A stretch of DNA of 64,000 bases from Trema orientale (GCA_002914845.1 JXTC01000047.1:799914-863913); one strand, 5' to 3'; shown: positions 36,252 through 48,920, counted from the first letter of the stretch. The notes: a model not told the origin generated them from the letters alone. A program made the numbers and translations.

Positions 36252-39200
36252 TTATAAGTCAACTGACTTGATTACTAAATCTGCATTACTCTTTGACTTG
36301 ATTATAAGCTCTGCATTGGGCCGGTCGTTGTACTCTATCTGTAGTATAATACTATGCTTCAGCGATTTGCTAGGAGGAAAGTTAGGCAATCAATAAAAAA
36401 CTTCAAAGCCCAGAAAACATGTAGCTTACCCGCCATTTAGCAACATCTGGAGGTTTACCTATAAGAAAAAAAAAAATGTAATCAGAAAATCCATTTCTTC
36501 GATAGTCTTTTCCGTAAAGCATTAGTTGGATAAATTAAGGCCACGCTTACTAATCTTTAAAGGAAATGAGTGGAAAAAGAAAAGAGGAAATAAGAAACAA
36601 TGGGTGGAAAAGATAAGGATTCCCTTCTCTCATTTTAATTGGTATGTAAACCGATGAAAGAGAAATACTTTCTCTTTTCTCATTCCTTTGCTCTCTCTTA
36701 CAGATTAATAAACATGTTCTACGTACTGGATTACCTGTAGAGATATGTCTCTTTAGAACTCGTTGCATAGATTTGTCGAGGTCAATGTCAATGAACCTTG
36801 AATATAGAAGAAAAAAGGGAAATTCAACCAAAGTGGAACCTTAAAAGACTTGCTCCAGTTTGCGAAAAGAGACAATGAGCTTACCACTTCTCATCGAAGA
36901 TAGATGATATTTCCTTCCAAGTACCATCTTCCAATAATAAATAATTGCCTTCTACTATGACCACTTTGTGCCTGAAAAGAGAAAATTTTAATTTGCTCAC
37001 ATTATGTACTAGAATAAAGATGCAGGAACAGTTACTTACTGCTCGCAGTCCTTTCAGAAAAGTAAAAATTTGGCCTAAAAACACTTTTTATAGCTACTGT
37101 CACATATTTTACAGTTCAGGCTCCTAGGTTCCTTCTGATTTTGAATGGATGATGTTTAATAAAAACAAGCTCCCTCAACGTCCATAATAAGTGTCCATGA
37201 AAAACTCGTGTGAAAGGGACATAATACTTACTGAAGGCTCACAAAGATATCATCTTCAACTGGATCTCCAACACCATGGTCAAACGACGGTGCAGAAACT
37301 GATCCCTGAAAGAACATTTCTTTGAGAATACACACACATATTAGTGAACTCTGAGCTTGTAACTCTCAAGACACAGCAAGAAAAATTCTTGTGATCAAGC
37401 AGAGAGTAACTTTTGCAGTGATATACTAACCCCTATTGTTTAAAAGTAAATAACAATATTATAAGTTGTCAACATCAACTAATCACCTGACTTCTAAGAG
37501 TCTTGAGACATGTAAGCAGTAGCTCAGGATTAAATGTCCACGGAGCTGTATTCACCAAAATGAAAAAATTAAAACTGTTGATGGTTACAATGTCTTAAGC
37601 AATCAATAACAAGTTATAGAAACCTCACCTCCCCTTCTTGCATGGGCTTCCTCTGGATTCTAGATACAAGAACATGACCAAGGATTAGAAATGACCAAAA
37701 CTAGTCATTGATAGAGAAGTCTTAATTAATGAATTTATGTACCGGGCATATTGACTCCCATTAGTACATTATATCACAGAAAGATACAAACTGATATCAT
37801 ATAGGACTGAATTTAGGAGGTGTTGTGTCAATCAAAATTTGTTCCCATTCAAGCTAAAGGCAGTAGAATATCAATATATTGCAGATCTGTAGCAATTACC
37901 TAGGTATCATATCAAAAGATAAGAACTTTTGGTTTGTATGCAACATGTTAACAAACATAATTAACCGACTATTCTTCCAAGACAAATTGTGAACTTGGGA
38001 AATATTCCTCCAATACCTACACTGGATATAAATATGCCAGATACATACTTTTGTTTTGAATGCTTCATTGAATTTAAGTTAGGGTATATATAAAATGGAA
38101 ATCTGAGAACTGCAATGTAAATCTGGTGGGACAAATTTTCAAATAAATGAGAAGGAAAGCTAACCTCCATTGCATCCAGCTGGGAACGATAAAGATGGAA
38201 TCCGTCCATGGGAAGAACAGCAGCAACATTTGGAGGGTTAACCTGAGAATCCAGGGAAGGAGCTTTCTGCGGCCATAACTTGTTTACCCGTTGCACCACT
38301 TCAGATGCTAGAGTAGTCTTTCCAGCGCCGGGGGGACCAGCCAGACCAATAATATATCTGCATAGCATTTTAAGATAGACATATTACTTCAAATAGCAAC
38401 AGATTTAATCCGGAAAATAAACAAGTTTTGTAGAAGAAAAATAAAAATCTCACTAAAATTATTTTAAAAGCAATAAGTGAAACATCCAAATGTTAATAGT
38501 TCCCAACTATGGCAGAAAAGATGGACTCACCATTGCTTAATTTGCCTTAAAAGAAGGAATGGCTTAGAAAGGGGGAAATATGTTCGATTATCAATGAGAG
38601 AACAAAACATAGCTCATGTAAGTACTACATAATTAAAAACAAATTAAATAAAAGCAAAAATCTAAAGATAAAAGGGCAACTTGAGGCTAGCACAAGTGGT
38701 TTTCAAGTCCTTGCAAAAAAAATAAATAAATAAAAAATAAAATAATAAAATAAAATCTAGAGACAAAAAGCAGAATGTTCAGTAAAACTGAAACCCTTTA
38801 GCCACTCCAAATGGTTAAGGCAATGGCGACTTTTGGAAGTATGCAATATGCAGAAATTTCACACTATTTGGCTTAGAAGAAGCTACAACTTACTTGAAAT
38901 TGGGATCCGATGTTACTGCTGCAGTTGGAACAAGACGTAATGCTAAAGCATCATATACCTCCTCAATAGACCTTCAAGTAAACAAAACAGAACAGAACGA
39001 GAAGAGTCAAATTTCTTATCTAAAATTTCACGTTTGAACCCAATACAGATAACACATTGAAGATGGCAAACCTGCCCTCTAATACAAAGTTTTCCTTCTT
39101 TTGACAACAAATAACCTGTAACAAAAACAGAAAGATATCAAAAAAGAGTGCCCATCTATTCAAAATTCAAAATAAATAAGTAAGTAAATAAAATCCCATT

Positions 39201-39741
39201 TGCCAAATATAAAATAAGAATAAATAATTTGAACTCCAAAAGAAACACCTTCACAAAGTTATTCTTCTGAGACAGAGACAGAGTCCGACCAAATAAAGGT
39301 TGCCCAATTCTTATGTTCCATTGAGGGAGTTTTGCTCTTTTAAGCAGCAATGCCTCTGCGCATTTAGTAATTATTTTATTATGTGAAAAAAAAAAAAAAA
39401 CGAATTCAAAGCACAAAATTACACAATGTGCAATATCAGAATTAGGAACCGAGAAAAACCCATTTACAGTTCATGTTTATATACAACATAGACCCACCAT
39501 AACCAAAATTTGAAGCAGCAGAGTTGAGACTTCAGAAAATTTTATGAACTACTACCACGTTAACATTTCCTCTTTTCTTTTTTTTTTTCTCTGAATTGAA
39601 TTGGATAAATATTTTATGAGTTTCAGATTTATGCATTAACTTAAAGTGGAGGAATTAAAAAGAAAAAAAGAAAAAGAAAGAACCTGGTGAGAAAGGGCGT
39701 AAGTAAGCTTTTGTTGTTGCCGAAGACAGAGAAACCACCAT
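36252..39741 (-). CDS. P-loop kinase, uridine kinase/phosphoribulokinase-like (At1g03030-like), probably plastidial
   Basis: Minus strand, 12 exons: 39741-39684, 39355-39249, 39115-39072, 38971-38894, 38357-38165, 37659-37629, 37545-37487, 37305-37232, 36971-36885, 36796-36735, 36458-36430 and 36338-36252; 302 aa. The N-terminal ~55 residues are basic and hydroxylated (MVVSLSSATTKAYLRPFSP), like a transit peptide. Walker A is GPPGAGKT at 103-110. PMDGFHLY (145-152) supplies the substrate-side Asp. VIVEGNYLLL (220-229) is the strand-3 region, and DLDKSMQRVLKRH (249-261) a lid-like helix. This is the bacterial YggC/fructose-kinase-like branch of the uridine kinase family; the true substrate is unknown. 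All introns are GT-AG. In Arabidopsis, as I recall, the homolog At1g03030 sits next to the bHLH gene At1g03040; here about 28 kb separates the two families. Confidence 0.9.
36540..36720. mobile_element. Foldback/MITE element, family C copy 2, inside a kinase intron
   Basis: The left end GCCACGCTTACTAATC and the reversed right end AGAACATGTTTATTAATC are imperfect inverted repeats, with GGAAATGAG / GGAATGAG continuing inward. It fills most of the intron between kinase exons 10 and 11 and ends 14 bp from the splice donor (36734). Related to 33952-34189. Confidence 0.6.
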
Positions 39742-40659
39742 GGCCGAATAAGAGAAAGGAACAACCAAAATCCCTGTTTTTTTTTTTAATTATTTAAAAA
39801 AAAAAAAACAACGAAATAGTAAAAAAAACGTACGAGTTCGAGGAACAGAAACAGGAGGAGATTGATGCTAGATTGTGGATTCTCCTGGGCTTTGGACTTC
39901 TTGCCCCGCTTTTCTCGTAGACTTATGTTTCTAATCAGACACGTGGCTCACCACTAACTTTTTAGTTTTAATTTTCTTTTTCTTTTTCTTTTTTTTCTTC
40001 AAAAGGGTGCTTTTTTTTTTAGGGAATTAAAAGGGTGTTTTTACTTTCGCTCTCGATTAACTTTTTACCTTTTTAACTTTTTTGGCCAGTTTGCATGAAC
40101 AAGAAGAATAGAATAGAATAGAATAGAGAGATCAGGGAAGAAAAAGAGAGGTAGAGAAATTTTAGATTGAGAGAGTCTGAATATTTGTACTTCACGAATT
40201 AAGTTTGACTAATAACCAAAATTGGTGACATATTTATACATATATATAAGTAAATAAATAACAAATCCTAATTCAACTAGGTAACTAATAAACGGAATTT
40301 AAAACCAACTAAAACTTTGAATAAGATAAAACCAAAATAGGATTTTTTTTTTTTATCAGTCTTTATTCGGTTTGCATGCACCTTTCAAATCAACTACTCA
40401 ATTTGGAAGACGGCTCAATCTAAGAACACATAATTTTTTTTTAAAAAAAAAAACTACATTATGAACATGCTAATATATTTTTAAATATTTGTTTACGATT
40501 TTTATCGATCAGTTTCTCAACTTTACCCGGGCCGGCTGATCAAACCCCCCCTTTTTTTTAAATTTCTATTTTTGTTTTATTCGTTTGACAATTGCTCAGA
40601 TTTCCGGTTCGAGTAATTATTTATCTATTTAAAGAACAGCTTGAAAAAAGACAACCAAT
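39742..40659. other. Kinase promoter side and spacer; no gene seen
   Basis: A/T tracts (39778-39810, 40346-40356, 40434-40452) and a (GAATA)n micro-repeat near 40108-40126. ACACGTGGC at about 39940 is a G-box-like site about 200 bp upstream of the kinase start. Nothing coding. Confidence 0.4.
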
Positions 40660-40997
40660 TGAAAACAACGATGTAGCACGACCATAATATACTCTAGAAA
40701 CGAGAGTTAATTAAAAACGACAACATATTCCGAAACTACAACAACTTTAGAAGGACAATACCTGAAAAGCTTTATAAACGACAATGTATATTAAAAACGA
40801 CATTTATTCGAAAAGACCACAGCAAGAAAAAGGGGCAACGTAACATGTAGACGACAGAGGAACTGCAAGAACATAGAAAACGACATTATCCTGAAAATCC
40901 GGGAATCAACAATATATCCAGGAAAACGACAGTGACCCTTTTTTTTTGAAAGGAAACGACAGTGACTTTAAAAACGTAAATAAAAAAAGCTCAAAAC
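40660..40997 (+). repeat. Field of irregular AAACGAC motifs, left part
   Basis: AAACGACA or one-base variants recur every 15-30 bases: TAAAAACGACAACAT (40713), TATAAACGACAATG (40773), TTAAAAACGACATTTATTC (40791), GTAGACGACAGAGG (40848), AGAAAACGACATTATCC (40876), GGAAAACGACAGTGACC (40921) and AGGAAACGACAGTGAC (40952). Spacing is not a multiple of three and units between are degenerate, so it is neither coding nor a regular satellite. It resembles the subterminal motif arrays of CACTA-type transposons. No CACTA terminus was found. Confidence 0.6.
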
Positions 40998-43249
40998 TTG
41001 GCTCATTTATTCAGCTCTGGGGCAATGGAATCTATTTCCCCACCTCGTGGTAAGCGTGCCTTGACGCATTTTTTATATGCGGATGATGTCCTTATATTTT
41101 GTCATGCTTCTCCTAAGAATTTGAGAGCTATGCATTCGCTTTTTGAGTTGTATGCCTCCCTTTTGGGTCAAGTGGTTAATTGGGAGAAGTCTAATATCTA
41201 TTTTAGTAGGGGAATTTTCTCTGCCAGAATTGGGACCTGCTCTCTATTTGTGGCATGAAGAGATGTGGTGAATCTTTACATTACTTAAGGGTTCCTTTGT
41301 TTGTGGGTGCTCCGTGACAGCGTTGGTTGATTCCTTAGATGGATAGTTTGTTGGCTAGATTTCGGTATTAGATGGGTTTGTCACTTTCTTTCGCTGGTAG
41401 AGTGGCCTTGGTTAGTTCTGTGATTTGTGGATTTCTTATTCATTCTTTCCAAATTTAGTGATGGCTAAGCACTTTATTGGGTAAAATGATGAAGGCAATC
41501 CAAAATTCCATTTAGTCAGGATTTATTCTCCAAAAGAAGCTAATTCAAGTTTCTTGGAAGAAATGTTGAAATCCTAAGGAGGAGGGTGGCTTGGGTTTAC
41601 GAGATTTATCTCTGCTTAATAAAGCTCTTCTTAAAAAGTTTGCTTGGAAAGTGTTGACTGTTGATTCAGATTTATTTGATTCTCTGTGCTCGCTTTTCTC
41701 GTGATAATGGTGAATTTTGGTATCAGATCAAGTCTTCTATTTGGTCATGCCTTTGTCCTTTGTGTCAAGATTTGCGTGAAGAATCCTATTAGCTGATTGG
41801 TAGACATTCCAAGATCAAATTCTAGATAAATAATTGGTTGGGCTCCCCCTTTATTGATTTGATTTCTTCTCCTATTGATTTTGATTCTCCTTTGGAGAGT
41901 ATTACTGGAGACCTTTTTACGGACTCGGGTTGGCTTCTTCCCTTGGCTTTTAAGGGTCATTTTTTGGCTATTGCAAATATTATTGAATCAGTTATCTGTT
42001 TAGATGGCTCAAATACCTTACATTGGATAGGTTCCTCGAATGGCCCTGTTTCTTGTTCTGATACTTATCTTTCACTTTCTGGTCTGCAGTTGTTTACTCT
42101 TGGAGAAAACATATTTGGACATCTTTCATTCCCCCGACAAGTTCAATTTTACTTTGGTGAATTCTTCATAATCAGCTTCCGACAGTGGCTTCTCTGATGA
42201 GGCGAGGTTTTAATCTTTCATCTTATTGCTGCTTTTGTCGTTCTTCAGTAGAGGACCTTTCCCATTTGTTCCTTACTTGCCTTTTGCCCATTAGCTTTAG
42301 TCGGCTTTGTCATCTATCTTTCGTAATCCCATTTTTCTGGAGGGATTTGTGATGGATTTTGTAGGATAAAGCACAATATTATTCTTGGAGCCCTCAGTTT
42401 CGTGCTTTTTGGAAAGTTGGTATAATTTCTGTTTTTTGGATTATTTGGCATCTTCGAAATCTGGCTATTTTTGAGGATAGGAAACCTTCCATCTCTTCTG
42501 CTCTTACTCTCTTATGGCATTTTATCAGAGAGGCTGAGTTCTTAGTTTTAGATTCTATGTTTAAATCTATGACTAAGTTTTTGATTTTGCAGGAGCTTCG
42601 AATCAGGGAGAGGCCACGTAAAGCACCTAACATTATTGAGTTGTCTAGAGACCTCCTCTTGGTTAAAGTTAACACTGATGGTTCTATTTTTGGTGCTCCT
42701 AGTCTTTCTGGGTGCTCCGGGATATTTTGGACTCATCGGGGAGTTTGTTCGCAGTGTTTTTGTATTCCTTTGGGAGTATGTTATACTTTTGAGGCTGAGT
42801 TAGCAGCAGTTATCCGTGCGATTAATTTTGCTTAGAATTATGGTTGGAAGCGTCTCTGGATGGAGAATGACTCTGCTTATGTAGTCTCTATCTTGATGGC
42901 TCGTTCCTTAAAAATTCCTTTTCTATAGATATCAGCTTGATCTAGGGCCTTGGGTTACATAGCTAATATGGATTTTGTAGTGACCCATATTTTTTTTTAG
43001 GGTAACTGAGTTGCTAATGCATTGGTTTCTCGAACTCCTTCCATTGTCTGTTCTACTTAGTAGTGGTCGACTCCTTTTATTTCTTCTTTCGTTTATGACG
43101 ATTGTATTACGAAACCGAGTTATAGGTTTTGTTGATTTTCATTTTATTCCTATTTTTAGTCCTTGAGAGGTCAGGTTTTTGTCCCCCCTCTAACTAGATG
43201 TTCTCTTTTTACCTTTCTTTTTTATTAAAAGATTTTCTCGTTCCACCCA
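40998..43249 (+). mobile_element. 5'-truncated, decayed LINE (L1 clade) with RT, zf-RVT and RNase H remnants
   Basis: AAAAAAAGCTCAAAAC is exact at 40982-40997 and 43250-43265, a 16-bp target duplication, so the copy starts at 40998 by 5' truncation. Frame remnants in order: the reverse transcriptase tail with FLYADDV (41070-41090; YADD catalytic box) and NWEKSN; a zf-RVT-like CFCRSS...LSHLFLTC stretch (42226-42290); and an RNase H domain from VKVNTDGSIFG (42664) through EAELAAVIRAINFA (~42835). Several stops and frame changes interrupt it, so it is dead. The 3' end is A/T-rich and runs into the A-rich target. Orientation is plus. Confidence 0.9.
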
Positions 43250-43265
43250 AAAAAAAGCTCAAAAC

Positions 43266-43605
43266 AAAAAGCAATATCTTCTACAAACGACAGCACATCC
43301 TCTAAACGACGGTAATTTTATTATCGATAATAATACAAGAAGTTGAAAAAAAAAACAACTGTACAGTGAAAACGGCATCTCCAACAAACATCAATTAACT
43401 TCAACATGTATCCAACTTAGAAAACTAGAAATGTCTTATTAACGCAATAATTTAACAAAGAAAATTCAAAAATGAGATGACTACTAAACATAGCAAAAGA
43501 GCGATCTCTCTTCAAAATGAAAGTAAAAATATCTTGTAAAAACACAAAAGATATAAATGACACCTAATAGAAAAACAAAAATTTTTATTTAAAACGACGA
43601 ACTAT
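43266..43605 (+). repeat. Field of AAACGAC motifs, right part
   Basis: Continuation beyond the LINE insertion: CTACAAACGACAGC (43282), TCTAAACGACGGTAA (43301), GTGAAAACGGCATC (43366) and TTTAAAACGACGAAC (43589). Density falls to the right. With the LINE and one target copy removed, the two parts join into a ~680-bp element. Confidence 0.5.
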
Positions 43606-44277
43606 AAATTCCAAACTCCTTGAGAAATATATAAATATTGCAATACAAATCACCTATATATATACATATATATATAGCCAGAGGTAACAATGAAAAAGCC
43701 CGTTCAATATATTGCCTAAAGTCTTCCTGAGAATGATGAGATGTTTGGAAAGGCAACTTTATGAAAATTATCATGACGTATCTTGTTTATGACAATCTTT
43801 ACTACTTCACGTATATAACATCAGTAAAACTTGAGATGACATGGTTATTACTATATTTACCAATATGTTTGCCCATATGATGCGACAAATCCAGTAGCTA
43901 TATGACTTTAGATTGGAGATACAAAAGGTTTAGCTATCATAAGCACCAATGAATAGACACGTTCGCAAATTGCTTTAGTATTTTAAGCACAATCTCCAGG
44001 AATAAATAAAGAAAGAAAAAATGACTGCAACAGATGGTAGATGTAATACAGATCTTTATTAGAACAATGAGTTATAATCATAAGTTTCCAATGTTAGTCT
44101 GTTTGGAACTAAACAATGGTCTGGTGATGAAGGAAATGATATTCTACAAGGCACCAGCCCTTTCAATTTTGATCATCATAAAAGACCTTGGATACAGGGG
44201 CACATGGCCTTGACAACTAATGAGACAACAACTGACTGCCATGTTTATGGTAAAGAAATGTTCATAGGACATGTTAA
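43606..44277. other. Spacer downstream of the F-box gene; no gene seen
   Basis: AT-rich. It includes the probable 3' UTR of the minus-strand F-box gene. On that strand AATAAA-like words are present (for example opposite the TTTATT at 44055) but none stands out. Confidence 0.35.
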
Positions 44278-47200
44278 TCAGCTTACTATAACATTGCATT
44301 TCCGCCTTTCAACCTTCCTTCTCTTTTTATCATCATCGTGCAACTGCAAAAGAAACAATACCGAATTGATATAAGATTATACAGCTTGAACCTGTACATT
44401 GCAATACTTAAAGCAAAATAATTTGAATAGAAATTGTAGGATCTTTTGTCAACAAATTTCAAGTTTCAAAATTTACCTGTGCATTGAGAAAAAGTGGAAC
44501 TCGAACCCTCTTTGAGCCATCAGCTAGACGTTTGTACAGTAACACGTTTTCGACCATGTCAAAACGGTTATTGACCTATAAACAATTATAACAACAATGC
44601 AAACTTGAGAACAGTTGATATTGGAAGTTGCAGCAAAAGTCCCTTCAATTGATATGGGACCTCTCTAAACCACGAGAAGATTTTTGATTGTACAGTGGGA
44701 AGTCTAAACCGTGCATTTACCTGACACCGAATAGCCCCAGTTAACGATTCCCCACAACCCGACGCATGCACACTTTCTAAGTTGGGGCATTGGAGTGACA
44801 ATCTCTCTGTAGATATGACACAATAAATAAAATGAATAACTAATTGATAAACCTGAAGAACACTAAAGGGCTAGGATGATGTAATCGAATAGAGTACCTG
44901 GATGCAAATTTTTACAAGAGTTCAGATTCAAATCATTGAGTTCTGGACAGTTCAGATACAGAGCCTGCATTTGCATTTCAAAATTTAAGATCCAAAAGAG
45001 AAGAATAAAAGCGTAAAAAATATACTAGTTTAAGTTTCAGAATCTCACGCTCAAGCCAGAACAACCCCACAAGCTTAGTTTCTTTAACCGGCTATGTTTG
45101 ATGATCAGATTCTGGTAAATAAGCGGGACTTTGGCGTTAGATGTTTTCTGTGATTCACGGCCACTACTTTCTTCGGAGGTTGGATCTAGAGAATTGGGAT
45201 CACAAACAGCCATGCCACAGTCCATGAGTTCAAGAAGGGGCAATTGAGCTGTGGCAAATTGAATACCACCTGCCAATGTTAACAAACAAAAAGATATGAA
45301 AAAACAGGTTTTTGAAGACAAAGGAAAAATAAAGAGTAATTATGCATTTGATGGTCGTAGAGCCTGGGCTAGGTAATTACTTGAAGTAATGTTAGGACAA
45401 AGAGCAACAAGGAGTCTTGTAAGAGTGTCTGGGAAAACATTGCATATCATTCCAATCCCACTATCACTGATGCCAGACCTAAGATCAGCCAGCATACGAA
45501 ATACTGTCTTAGAAAACGTGAAAAGAAAATGCTGCCATTATGAACTACAGCTTATATGAGTACTCAATCATTGCATGAGCTGAAAAAGACAATAATCTTT
45601 GAAGTACACATGGACTTTGAATTGGAATTGTAAACATACCCACTAAGGTCAAGCAGCTCCAAATTCGGATAACTTTGAGCAATGGCAGCAACTGAAGCAT
45701 CAGTAATTTCGGATCCAAGAACAAGGGAAAGCATTCTTAAACCCCTACATAAGGATAACCAAACCATCCCATTAGTTGTTTCGTCAATAGTTGTTCATAG
45801 CTCAAAGAACATGACATCTTTCAGTTATCTTAAGCTATGACAATTGCCAAATAAATTAAAAAACTAGTAAAGCCGTATAGATTTGTTAACAAAAATGGGA
45901 ACAAACAATACATATCATAGATTATAAAAGTTTAGAAAACAAAATCTACTTGACCAACCTTAATTGGGCGGCTGTAAGTGCAAGAACAACTGCATGGGAA
46001 AGCCGAACAGAAGCAATGTGGATGTTTTGCAACCTTGGGCAACCCCTTCCCAGACATTCAGCCATGCTCATAAGGTCAGTACTATCACTCGCTTGACGAG
46101 AAAATTCCAGGGAAACCTCCTTAAGACTAGGGCAATTAAAAACCTGTTCCAAAACAAGCGAATAAGTAACGAGTCACCTAAAAGAATAATAATTTAAAAA
46201 AAAAAAGTGCAAAATAATTAGGCCCAATAAATTAAAGAGGCAAAAAGAAATGAAAATAATCACCATCTTAGAGAGAGAGGAAAGATCTGAAAGCCAAAGT
46301 GTAGTAAGACTTGTTGAACAGAGAACAAAACCACCTAAATTAGAACACCCTTCCATCTTAAGACTTTTCAACATTCGTCTATCAGCTACAAAACGGCCCA
46401 ACTCATCACTGCATTGTAAATCATATAAAACATCATGAGCCCAATGCTATCCTCATTTACCCAACTCCACTCCAATCCAACCATTATTAGATGAGAACAA
46501 ACATAGATCAACAGCAGTTACTTTCAAGTCTAACATTGAAAATAATATACTGCTCTGTTTAGACATAATCAGCATTGTAATCAACTATACTTTATTGGCA
46601 GCATTGGCTTGAGCAAAAATGCCAAACGATGCTCAGACTTTTACCACACAGATAAAAAGAAAAGATCGGAAATTTACCCAGTGATCCGATTGAGTGCATT
46701 ATCAGCCATAGATATCTCCATAGATTCAAGATTTGGGCATGAAAATGCAATACAAGCAAGCATCGTCGCATCCACATCACTGCAGCAGCCCAACCAAAAA
46801 AAAATAAAAAAGAAGCATAAATTATTGTCTGAAATAACATTTATTATAGTTTTCAGCTTAGTGAGTAGTATGGAGTTTTTCATCCAATTTGTGAATAACC
46901 AGATCCAAAAACTTGTAGATATTGCCATGACTGATTAGTTTGATCAAAAAAATAGTACTTTCAATTAGATCAAACAGTATATGTTATCATTTCCTACCCC
47001 TCTGATCATAGATCGAGCATTATGAGGCCATCTTTAGCCGTTATCAATGCAGATCAAACCATTTCGATTAACCTTTCATTTTTCTTTTCATTTAATATGT
47101 AATTTTTCTTTTTAAGTAATGCCCAGATCGTGCTCATTCTCATTCATCATTCAGTTTAATCTGCAAAGCTCATCCCAATACCGAAACCATCCACCAAAAC

Positions 47201-47844
47201 CCCAGATCTGAGGAAAAACCCTTATACCTTTCCATTCTCAGAGTGAGGCTAACGAGCCCCGGGCACTTGTGCAAAACCGATCCAACAAGCCCAACCTGAG
47301 CCCTCGACGGAACCCTAAGTCTCAGAACCTCCGCCGCCCTCCACAGCCTCCTAGTCGTCTCCCTCCACCCCTTGCAGACCCTCGCCGCCGAGAGCAACCC
47401 CGGCGGCGGCAACCTCCTCAGCACCTCCCAGAGAATGCTCGCCGGCAAGCCGCCGGAACCCAGATCGGACTCCATCTCCGCCATTGGCTCAAAAAACTCG
47501 TCGTCATCTGCCTCCGGCGGGTCAAACCCCCCGCCGCCGCCATTGTCGACGTCATCGAAGGACAGCGCCCTACGTAAGTGGGAGTAGGGCTGACGCGGCG
47601 GCGGAGGCCGGGTGGCGGAGAGAGAATACTCGACGGAGACGTCGCCGGAGACTTCGGTGGGGGTGGTGTCGCCGCCGCCGATGTGGCAGGAGTGGCCCTT
47701 CTTGGGGAGGCCACACCGGCCGCAGTTGTAACTCCCCCGCCTCTTGCCGCGCTTGTACTCGCTCGAGGTGGGTGTAATGGCGGCGGCGGCGCCGCCTGGT
47801 GTGGCGGCCGGAAAATGGGGTTGGTGGCGGCGATATTGCTGCAT
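44278..47844 (-). CDS. FBL17: F-box/LRR protein FBL17-like, SCF substrate receptor for CDK inhibitors
   Basis: Minus strand, 11 exons: 47844-47228, 46779-46678, 46408-46264, 46143-45959, 45744-45640, 45478-45381, 45269-45049, 44964-44898, 44806-44721, 44575-44477 and 44343-44278; 596 aa, close to the ~593 aa of Arabidopsis FBL17. Order: an N-terminal Cys/His cluster SYNCGRCGLPKKGHSC (38-53), a Gly/Pro/acidic linker, an F-box at about 132-172 (LPASILWEVLRRL, VCKGWRE), then leucine-rich repeats to about 540, and a basic tail KKRRKVERRK as nuclear signal. FBL17 marks KRP/ICK CDK inhibitors for degradation and drives S-phase and pollen mitosis II. An E2F-type site lies upstream, fitting the known E2F control. 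An in-frame ATG at 47949 would add 35 Ser/Leu-rich residues; I prefer 47844 because 47949 lies close to the presumed transcript start. Confidence 0.88.
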
Positions 47845-47989
47845 GGCGGAGAAAGATGACAATGATGATGATGGTGATGATGAAGAGAGAGAAAGAAGGG
47901 TAGAAAGAGAGAGAGAGAGAGGGGGGGTTGGAAGAGTGTGAGAGAGCAATGAAATATAGGTGGGAAGATAGCGCGGGAGAGGAGAGGGT

Positions 47990-47997
47990 TTTCGCGC
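47990..47997 (+). promoter_or_regulatory. E2F-type site upstream of FBL17
   Basis: TTTCGCGC matches the E2F consensus TTTSSCGC exactly and lies 146 bp before the chosen ATG. A second GC-rich word, GCGCGGGA (47971-47978), is a weaker match. E2F regulation of FBL17 is established in Arabidopsis; binding here is inferred. Confidence 0.65.
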
Positions 47998-48009
47998 GCT
48001 GAGTTTGAA

Positions 48010-48907
48010 ACAATAAAAAAAGTGAGGGAGGAGCGTGGCCTCTGGGGGGTGAAATTACCAAATTGGCCCTGATTGGATTGGTGGGAAAATTGTATGAACG
48101 TGATTTTAATTTTTTTTTTTTTTTTTTAATCTTAGTTTCAAATTAAGGAAGGAGGTTCCCGCGTTTGGTTACATTCTTGCGAATTTAATTTTATTACAAA
48201 GAGAGAGCTTGCTAATTAACGAAGGAGTTATTTGGATAGAATTTTTTAAGGAAATGGGTTTTTCGAATTTCGAAATTCAGAAAATACAGATTGTCGTATT
48301 TATTGTCCTCCCCTGAATAATTCGCCCCAAAATGTTAGTTTTTTTTGGGACAGATAATATTGTTTGTTAGTAAAGCATTCCATTAATGGACTAACATATA
48401 CTTAACTTACGTTTAGACTCTGAAAGAAAAAAGAAAGTTAGATATCTTGGTACTAATTGACTATTTGTAATAATTGCTAACTCTTAAAGAGCCATGACTT
48501 CTAATTAAAAAAATATGTTACAAAGTTTATATGTTTATGTCAGTTATGAAAACGATCTAATATAACAAATGCAATATCATATTTCAGTGAATGACATTAT
48601 ATATACATATATATTCGAAAATTAACAATGTACTAGGCCTCTTTTATATTTCAAACTCAATACTCATATTGGTCGAAATAAAATTTAGGATACATATGAT
48701 GTTCTAATAATTCACTAGCAAGATTATTTGTTTAGAAACGTTTGTTCAACCATAAATGTGTTATTAACATGTCATACTCCTTTCGTAACAAGAACACTTA
48801 CAATACATCATTTTTCAATAATGATAAAGTTATGTGAAATACAAATTATTAGATATTTATTAAGGTGCAAACGCACGTCATTCGACATTTTCATTGGAGT
48901 TTAGAGG
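48010..48907. other. Intergenic; no gene seen
   Basis: AT-rich sequence with a T-run at 48108-48128. No repeat or coding structure found. Confidence 0.4.
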
Positions 48908-48920
48908 CATTATAAGGAAC

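Noticed and set aside
38670-38850. Possible second SINE type inside a kinase intron (GAGGCTAGCACAAGTGG word, A-rich tail)
   Set aside because: No complete A/B box pair and no target duplication could be shown.
40998-42835. Live reverse transcriptase or RNase H gene
   Set aside because: Multiple stops and frame changes and a truncated 5' end show a dead LINE copy.
47170-48061. Several long ORFs on both strands over the FBL17 first exon
   Set aside because: GC-rich sequence leaves all frames open. Only the minus frame from 47844 has the Cys/His cluster and F-box; the others are Arg/Pro-rich shadows.
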